From Hyphodiscus hymeniophilus (taxonomy: Eukaryota > Ascomycota > Leotiomycetes > Helotiales > Hyphodiscaceae): a DNA stretch of 64,000 nucleotides. The translations under genes and the position numbers were made by a program. The notes beneath the pieces are model-generated. The model was given only the letters and a program-made list of their open reading frames with translations, did no database searches and was not told the origin of the DNA. Where the stretch lies: contig VNKQ01000011.1 of the NCBI GenBank assembly GCA_016508695.1, positions 1,488,001 to 1,552,000 on the forward strand, written 5' to 3'. This document shows positions 58,899-64,000 of the stretch, piece by piece. The stretch's first letter is position 1, and every line of letters begins with the position of its first letter.

Positions 58899-60338
58899 TC
58901 ATACAAAGGCGACCACTCTACTCCAGGAGCCTTCATCACCTGCTTTGCGGAATTCAACTCCCTCGCCGAAATAGCCAGCGTCTTGCCATGCAACCATGGT
59001 AGCGCCATCATAAGGTCCCTGCTTGGTTGCTCCATCCCGTCCATCAATCCACCTATAATCCCACATTTTTGTAGGACCTTCCTCAACGACTTCTTGAATT
59101 GGAGGTTCAATCCAGTCTCCACCAGTCTCTTTCCTGTACTTCCGAATAAGCATTTCTCTCTCTTGCTCGTAAATTTCTGTTTCACCCCTGGTAAGCAGTT
59201 GATCTGCAGCACCAGTGATTGCATCCACGGCCTCCCTAATCTTGATCTGAGCAGGATCCTCCGCTTTCTTCTCTTCATCCACATCCATATCTTCGTTACT
59301 GCCCTTCCTCTGCTTCTTGAGCTTCCACTTAGGGACTTTCTTCGTTTTCGTTTGGCCCCTCCCCAGCCTTGCCAGAGCCTCTAAAACAGTCTCCCCTTTC
59401 TCTAAGCGCAATATCAAAGTCCGGAGGATGTCCGGCATTAGCATGGCATCATCCTCTCTCCTCTTCTGCCTTCTCTCCTCCTCCCTCTTCTCGTGCGCCT
59501 CCGCGGCCTTTTTCATATCCTTCTTACTGACACCCTCCAACCACATATCATGCTTTGCATCTGGATCGGCCGCCTTTCTTACAAAGTTCCCCGCGTCATC
59601 GAACCTTCCCTCTTCCTGCTCAGCCTTCATGTTGAAGGCATCGACTTTGGGCGCATTTCTCTTCAAACCGCCCGCTCCGACCTCCTCATCTACACCCTCC
59701 TCCTCGGCAGCCAACGCAGCTTCATCCTCATCATCACTACTCTCTTGATCATCCATCGCATGGCTTGAAAGCTTCCCCTTCGGATCGAGGGCGAAATTTC
59801 CAGAAACGTGTCCGCCGCTCTTACTGCTGTCCACTTGGCCCTCAATCTCGTTCTCGTCTAGAAATCTGACAGCCTTGCCCTTCTTGCCCTTCCCAGCTGC
59901 ATTTTCGTCCTCATCGCCGTCCTTGAACTCCTCGTCCAAATCGGCGAACATATCTGCATCTTCCTCATCCTCCGCATTCTCATTGACATCATTGCCATCC
60001 TTGGTGTACCCATCCAATTGTTCTGCCAAACTGACATCCTTGCCCTTTTTTGCCTTGGCTCGTTCTTCTGCTCGTGCATCGAATCCTTCGTTGTCTGAGT
60101 CGCTGTCGTAGCCGTCTAGATTCACTGCTCCTCTCTTCATCCCAGCACCAGCGCCGCCGATTACATCTGCGTCAAGCACGGCATCGTCTTCTGGGGCGTC
60201 GGGCGCAAGGGCAGAGGGGTTACGAACGTCGAATTTGGGTTTCTTGGAGGGGCCGGTATCATCGCCTTCATGGTGATGGGTGCGGGCAAACGCCTCACCG
60301 GCACGTTTAGGACGTGCTGCTGAAAAACGAGAGGACAT
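58899..60338 (-). CDS. LIN1: LIN1 / CD2BP2-like protein with GYF domain
   Basis: Intronless, 479 aa, ATG at 60338. The acidic, Asp/Glu-rich N-terminal half includes KRGAVNLDGYDSDSDNEGF, a short motif shared with CD2BP2/Lin1 (U5 snRNP 52K). Next comes FNMKAEQEEGRFDDAGNFVR, another family block, then WLEGVSKKDMKKA. The C-terminal GYF domain (~415-479) reads MWDYRWIDG...KQGPYDGATMVAWQDAGYF with the bulge Trp and Gly-Tyr-Phe-like residues that bind proline-rich peptides. The protein links the U5 snRNP to Prp6-type factors during tri-snRNP assembly. Head-to-head with UFD1. Confidence 0.93.
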   Translation of the reverse strand: MSSRFSAARPKRAGEAFARTHHHEGDDTGPSKKPKFDVRNPSALAPDAPEDDAVLDADVIGGAGAGMKRGAVNLDGYDSDSDNEGFDARAEERAKAKKGKDVSLAEQLDGYTKDGNDVNENAEDEEDADMFADLDEEFKDGDEDENAAGKGKKGKAVRFLDENEIEGQVDSSKSGGHVSGNFALDPKGKLSSHAMDDQESSDDEDEAALAAEEEGVDEEVGAGGLKRNAPKVDAFNMKAEQEEGRFDDAGNFVRKAADPDAKHDMWLEGVSKKDMKKAAEAHEKREEERRQKRREDDAMLMPDILRTLILRLEKGETVLEALARLGRGQTKTKKVPKWKLKKQRKGSNEDMDVDEEKKAEDPAQIKIREAVDAITGAADQLLTRGETEIYEQEREMLIRKYRKETGGDWIEPPIQEVVEEGPTKMWDYRWIDGRDGATKQGPYDGATMVAWQDAGYFGEGVEFRKAGDEGSWSRVVAFV

Positions 60339-60688
60339 TTTGGTTGTTGTGGAAATAGTCTTTATACCATGGAGCTTTGGGACTGAAGTTCTTCACATGA
60401 GTGTTGGATTGAAGTGAATCTGGTGGATGCGGCCGCATCGTCAAGCCACACTTGTTCCTGATGACGACCCTGTGGCCAGCCTTGAGCTCGCAACTCGAAG
60501 CTTCTTCCCCAACAAATCCAATAAAGATTCATAACGCGAGACACTTTTGTACATTGTACCCCTTCTGCGACTCGGAGTTAATATTTTACAAAGCTTCCCA
60601 AGTCACTCTCCCTAAGCACTCGAACCTCAAAAGCACTATCACATCCCCCCAACCTCACAATAATCTAGCGAAACCGACAAATATCAAG
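60339..60688. promoter_or_regulatory. Divergent promoter region LIN1 / UFD1
   Basis: 350 bp shared 5' region of two divergent housekeeping genes. It has a CT-rich leader before UFD1 and a NotI-like GCGGCCGC at about 60429. No other signal was noticed. Confidence 0.45.
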
Positions 60689-62056
60689 ATGGTAGATCAC
60701 CTTTCCACCCCTGGGCTTTTAATACTGACAAGGCTCCAGTATCGAGGTGGTTATTATGATCCAGACGACCCAGCAAGCATGTACGCTATGTTGCAGCAGC
60801 GGGGAGGAGCTGGACGAGGAGTACCAAGACGCTTCGATGAACAGTTCAGATGCTATCCAGTGAACATGCTCCCTGGTCCTGATAAACCTCTAGCTGTGTA
60901 TGGCGGAAAGGTAAAGATTTCAGAGGACAGCTACTAGCACCTCTGGCCCCGGTGATAGAAACATCATGTTCGCTGACGGGGCGCTTTCTCAGATATTCTT
61001 ACCTCCTTCTGCGCTGGAGAGACTCTCACGGCTTCACATCGAGTATCCCATGCTATTTGAACTTGTCAACGGTGCTGTTGGTGGAAAAGTCACGCATGCA
61101 GGTGTGCTCGAGTTTACTGCTGAGGAAGGAAAGGTTTATCTTCCACAATGGGTACGCCACTCGGCACTTCTATGCTTCACCTGCCATGCTGATATGCCAT
61201 GCTGATATATACTATGTAGATGATGGATACCCTCCTCCTCGAAATGGGTGACATAATTCAGGTCAAATCCACCTCCCTTGCCCCAGCTCGTCTAGTCAAA
61301 CTCCAAGCACAATCCACAAACTTCCTCGAAATCACCGATCCCAGGGCTGTCCTTGAAATGGCCTTCCGAAACTACGCAGCCCTCACCCAAGGTGACATCT
61401 TCCAATTTACCTATAATGACAACGTTTTCGATATGGCCGTTCTTGAAGTAAAGCCTACGAGCGAGAAGATGGGCGTTGGTATGCTAGAGACAGATGTAGA
61501 GGTCGATTTCGCGGCACCGCTCGGATACGTTGAGCCTACATCAAACAAAGGATCAGGAACGAGCACACCAAGAAGTTTGGCAGGTCTCCCAGCTGGTGGA
61601 ATGCTACATAACCAAGGTTCTATGGCACAGGCGATCAACTACGACTCCATTGCCCCATCTTCCTCCACAGCCGCCGTTGGTGCTCGAGCCGTGTCATCAA
61701 ATTTTCTCCTCGGTGGTCAGAAGTTGAATTCCAAGAAAGGCGCCAAAGCACCTACACCCACAGCCTCTACTCCCATCGCAGGAAAATCAACAAATCCAAC
61801 TATCCGTCGAAGCAATGGTCCCCAGCCTCTACGTCTGGCTCCGAATAAGTTGTTCTTCGGTTATGAAATCAAGCCAGTAAAGACGCAGGCAGATAAGGAT
61901 AAAGAGAATGCTGATGCGCACCAACCACATTTTGCTGGACAGGGCCAGACTCTGAGAGGAGGTGTAAAGCGAAAAGGAGAAGATGAAAAAGAAGCTGAGG
62001 CTGAAAAGAAGCCCGAGCCTGGTGTGGGACGACGACTTGATGGTAGAAACGTTTAG
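60689..62056 (+). CDS. UFD1: Ubiquitin fusion degradation protein 1
   Basis: Cdc48/p97 cofactor that, with Npl4, extracts ubiquitylated proteins from the ER membrane and complexes. Exons 60689-60691 (ATG only), 60740-60910, 60993-61151, 61220-62056 (1170 nt, 389 aa). The start YRGGYYDPDDPASMYAM is shared with other filamentous ascomycetes. The UT3 domain is complete: RRFDEQFRCYPV, GGKIFLPPSALERL, THAGVLEFTAEEGKVYLPQW, then MMDTLLLEMGDIIQV and FAAPLGYVEP. The C-terminal half is disordered but has the RLAPNKLFFGYEI Cdc48/Npl4-binding-like motif. Intron 1 is 48 bp, begins right after the ATG and is stop-free and in frame, so an unspliced message would add 16 residues. Confidence 0.93.
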
Positions 62057-62669
62057 GGACTGTTTGGGATAGGATGGCATTTTCAAAGCCAGGTTCGGCG
62101 TTGGTTGGGCATGGGCAGAATGATAACTAGATCATTATCATATAAAGCATATGGAAGAACACTGCACTGAGCTTTCACGAAGCGTATCTTTGCACTCACT
62201 ATCATCCTCTTCCTCTGAGTTATTCAAATCGAAAAGCAGCCGCTTATGAGGAGTAGTTCTCCCACGTATAACCTCGTTGGATTTGTGTGAAGTACGTTTG
62301 CCTTTTTACTTCGTACTGTATTGAGCCCAGCTTGGAATTACTTTGCTTTAGTTTTTCTCATTCATCAGGTCTTTGGCGTTTGCTCCATACCCTCGGCGCT
62401 TGGAAACGCAATTTTCTCAAGAGCTTGTTTCCTTTGTCTTTCATCCTTGGTCATTCTAAACTCATAATTTGGTGCTCGACAATTCGACAAGCGTCTTTTG
62501 TCCTCCTCATTGTCCTCCTCATTGTCCGCCGGAATTGGACGCTCCAAACTCAACCTTTGATCAATAGCCACTTGGATGTCGAAGAATGATTCACTTCCAT
62601 GTCCATGTCGGTATCGTTACGAACACACTCCTAGATTACGTCCCAAGTACGCCATCGACTACTCTCACC
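62057..62669. other. Intergenic region
   Basis: 613 bp between UFD1 and the amidoligase gene. The frame of the latter is open back to an ATG at 62586, but the ATG at 62670 has the better context. No other feature is seen. Confidence 0.45.
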
Positions 62670-63974
62670 ATGGCGAACTTCATACATCCATCTATCTCCG
62701 TACCGGCAACTGCCAGCCTCGAACCTGCTCCTGGCCATGAAATACCACGATTAACCTTCGGCCTGGAACAAGAATTCAACTTTGCAGTCAAAAAGACGCA
62801 CTTCCAGAGATATGATGACATAAATCCTGCAATGGAAGTCAAAACGGTTGCCTCGGACGCATCAAGCTCACATAACACAGGAAGTGAGAAAGGGACGTTC
62901 TTGAGTAGCCACCTCAGATATCTTTGGAATCTGCTAAGCCACAATCATCCACACTTTTCGAACTACAACAAGCCGTGTGTGATAAGCCCGATACTTATGG
63001 GCACTGCAAAGTCGCATCCGTACGATAAATTTACGTTGGTATTTGATGACAGCGTGATGCCGAAATGGAGGGCTCAGATCAAGGGGTTGTGGGATATTGA
63101 TTATGATCTGTGCAAGCAGTCGGCCGAGGAGTGGGAAAAGGCGGAAGAGATCCTCTGTGACAAGTTTGACGATCCCTCCTTCCTTATGGACGATTTCTTC
63201 ACTGCTATTCAGGAGAATTACGATCGAGTGGGCGCAGAGTTGGTTTCTAAAGTCTTCAATTACGACGATGAAGATCATTGGATGGCTTGTCTGCGGCAGA
63301 TACAGGAAGATCTGGCTTGGGATGAGCAGCAGGAACATGGAGCGTTCATGGACGAGGACCCACATCTCCATGTTCACATGGCGATTCCTGGATACTTCAG
63401 CCCGCCACTCGGGACGGTGCAGAACATAATGATACTGTATGGACTTTTCGAAACGGAAATAGAGCGGTGGCATCCTGCCTCTCAGCGAGAAAACTTTTTC
63501 TGCTGGACCATGCGAAAGGCCACAGCTTTCGACGCGTACACGCCGCACAGTTATGCAGAGGACATCTATCGTGTTAAGACGCTGGGTCGGGACACAGGTT
63601 TGAAGTTGGCGGTGCTCGACTGGAGGAACATCAAATCTGCTTCGAAGGGTGGAATACCGGAGGAGAACTTTTTCAATCGGAGTCAGGTCAACATCAACCT
63701 TCGGGGAGGGCACAAACCTCGGACTTTAGAATTCAGACAGCACAGGGGAACCTTGGATGCGGAGGAGATCAAATGGTGGACGCTCTTCTGTGGAAGCCTG
63801 TTCCATTATGCGCATACTTTGTCCCTGAATGACATCAAGATTGCCAATCAAGTTCCCCCCTCTGGGGACGATGATGTGGACTTTATCCTCCAGTTCACCA
63901 AGGAAAGCATTCTCGAGCATCTGAAGTTTCCTGCTCAGGGGGTCAAATTCTTCAGAGCTAAAGAAAAGGAGTAA
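62670..63974 (+). CDS. Putative amidoligase (Amidoligase_2 family)
   Basis: Intronless, 434 aa from the ATG at 62670 (context CACCATGG); an upstream in-frame ATG at 62586 would add 28 unremarkable residues. Family features: LTFGLEQEFNF (first conserved strand with catalytic-type Glu), HVHMAIPG, then NINLRGGHKPRTLEFRQHRGTLDAEEIKWW, the core COOH-NH2 ligase-type pattern, ending with the helical WTLFCGSLFHYAH. These ATP-grasp-unrelated ligases of the glutamine-synthetase fold are thought to join amino groups to carboxylates on peptides or cell-surface molecules; fungal members are frequent and unstudied. The stop codon is at 63972-63974. No partner gene is visible before the window ends. Confidence 0.8.
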   Translation: MANFIHPSISVPATASLEPAPGHEIPRLTFGLEQEFNFAVKKTHFQRYDDINPAMEVKTVASDASSSHNTGSEKGTFLSSHLRYLWNLLSHNHPHFSNYNKPCVISPILMGTAKSHPYDKFTLVFDDSVMPKWRAQIKGLWDIDYDLCKQSAEEWEKAEEILCDKFDDPSFLMDDFFTAIQENYDRVGAELVSKVFNYDDEDHWMACLRQIQEDLAWDEQQEHGAFMDEDPHLHVHMAIPGYFSPPLGTVQNIMILYGLFETEIERWHPASQRENFFCWTMRKATAFDAYTPHSYAEDIYRVKTLGRDTGLKLAVLDWRNIKSASKGGIPEENFFNRSQVNINLRGGHKPRTLEFRQHRGTLDAEEIKWWTLFCGSLFHYAHTLSLNDIKIANQVPPSGDDDVDFILQFTKESILEHLKFPAQGVKFFRAKEKE

Positions 63975-64000
63975 TTTGACGAGCATAGCGAGAGAAGGAC

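Noticed and set aside
1..64000. CRISPR arrays, tRNA and rRNA genes
   Set aside because: No regularly spaced direct repeats of CRISPR type and no tRNA cloverleaf signature (B-box GGTTCGANTCC with a matching A-box) were found by eye; a tRNAscan run would be needed to exclude tRNAs fully.

Overview
The window is nuclear DNA of a filamentous ascomycete (Pezizomycotina). The evidence is short GT-AG introns (46 to about 320 bases) with TACTAAC- or CTGAC-like branch sites, protein families typical of this group (SUZ12, HDA1 with an Arb2 domain, Helo-like N-terminal proteins, fungal amidoligase), and an AT-rich transposon showing repeat-induced point mutation (RIP). The flavour of the proteins suggests Leotiomycetes (Helotiales), but that is an inference from memory of related sequences, not a search.

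Layout. 0-3 kb: a Ser/Thr-rich single-pass membrane protein (5' end probably outside the window) and an F-box protein. 5.4-20.5 kb: energy-metabolism genes: ATP synthase beta (ATP2), glycogen branching enzyme (GBE1/GLC3), mitochondrial ClpX, cytochrome c oxidase subunit 5 (COX5) and GAPDH, followed by a small unknown protein. 20.5-27 kb: a repeat-containing, gene-poor stretch with one NmrA-like oxidoreductase gene and a 2.57-kb RIP-degraded Fot1/pogo-type transposon with 87-bp terminal inverted repeats. 27-40 kb: chromatin and regulatory genes: HDA1-type histone deacetylase, a 920-aa unknown protein, a SUZ12 (PRC2) homologue that ends in a PHD finger, and an F-box protein. 40-41.6 kb: minisatellite-rich non-coding DNA. 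41.6-64 kb: SLY41-type transporter, SF3B2, a Helo-like N-terminal protein, an RS-rich protein, an SR-headed coiled-coil protein, RVB2, LIN1 (GYF domain), UFD1 and an amidoligase. Several of these (SF3B2, LIN1, the RS and SR proteins) point to mRNA processing, but nothing shows that the clustering is functional.

Exon coordinates were worked out by hand from splice signals, reading phase and remembered family conservation. For most genes the summed exon length is a multiple of three, which supports the models. Four genes (ATP2, COX5, the 19.6-20.4 kb gene and the Helo-like gene) fail this by one base. In three of them the break sits at a four-G run, so homopolymer sequencing or assembly errors are the likeliest cause; they should be resolved before calling pseudogenes. 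The most interesting biological points are the SUZ12-PHD architecture, the in-frame 48-bp introns in SF3B2 and UFD1 (the latter directly after the ATG), and paired CGG...CCG palindromes upstream of the oxidoreductase gene.
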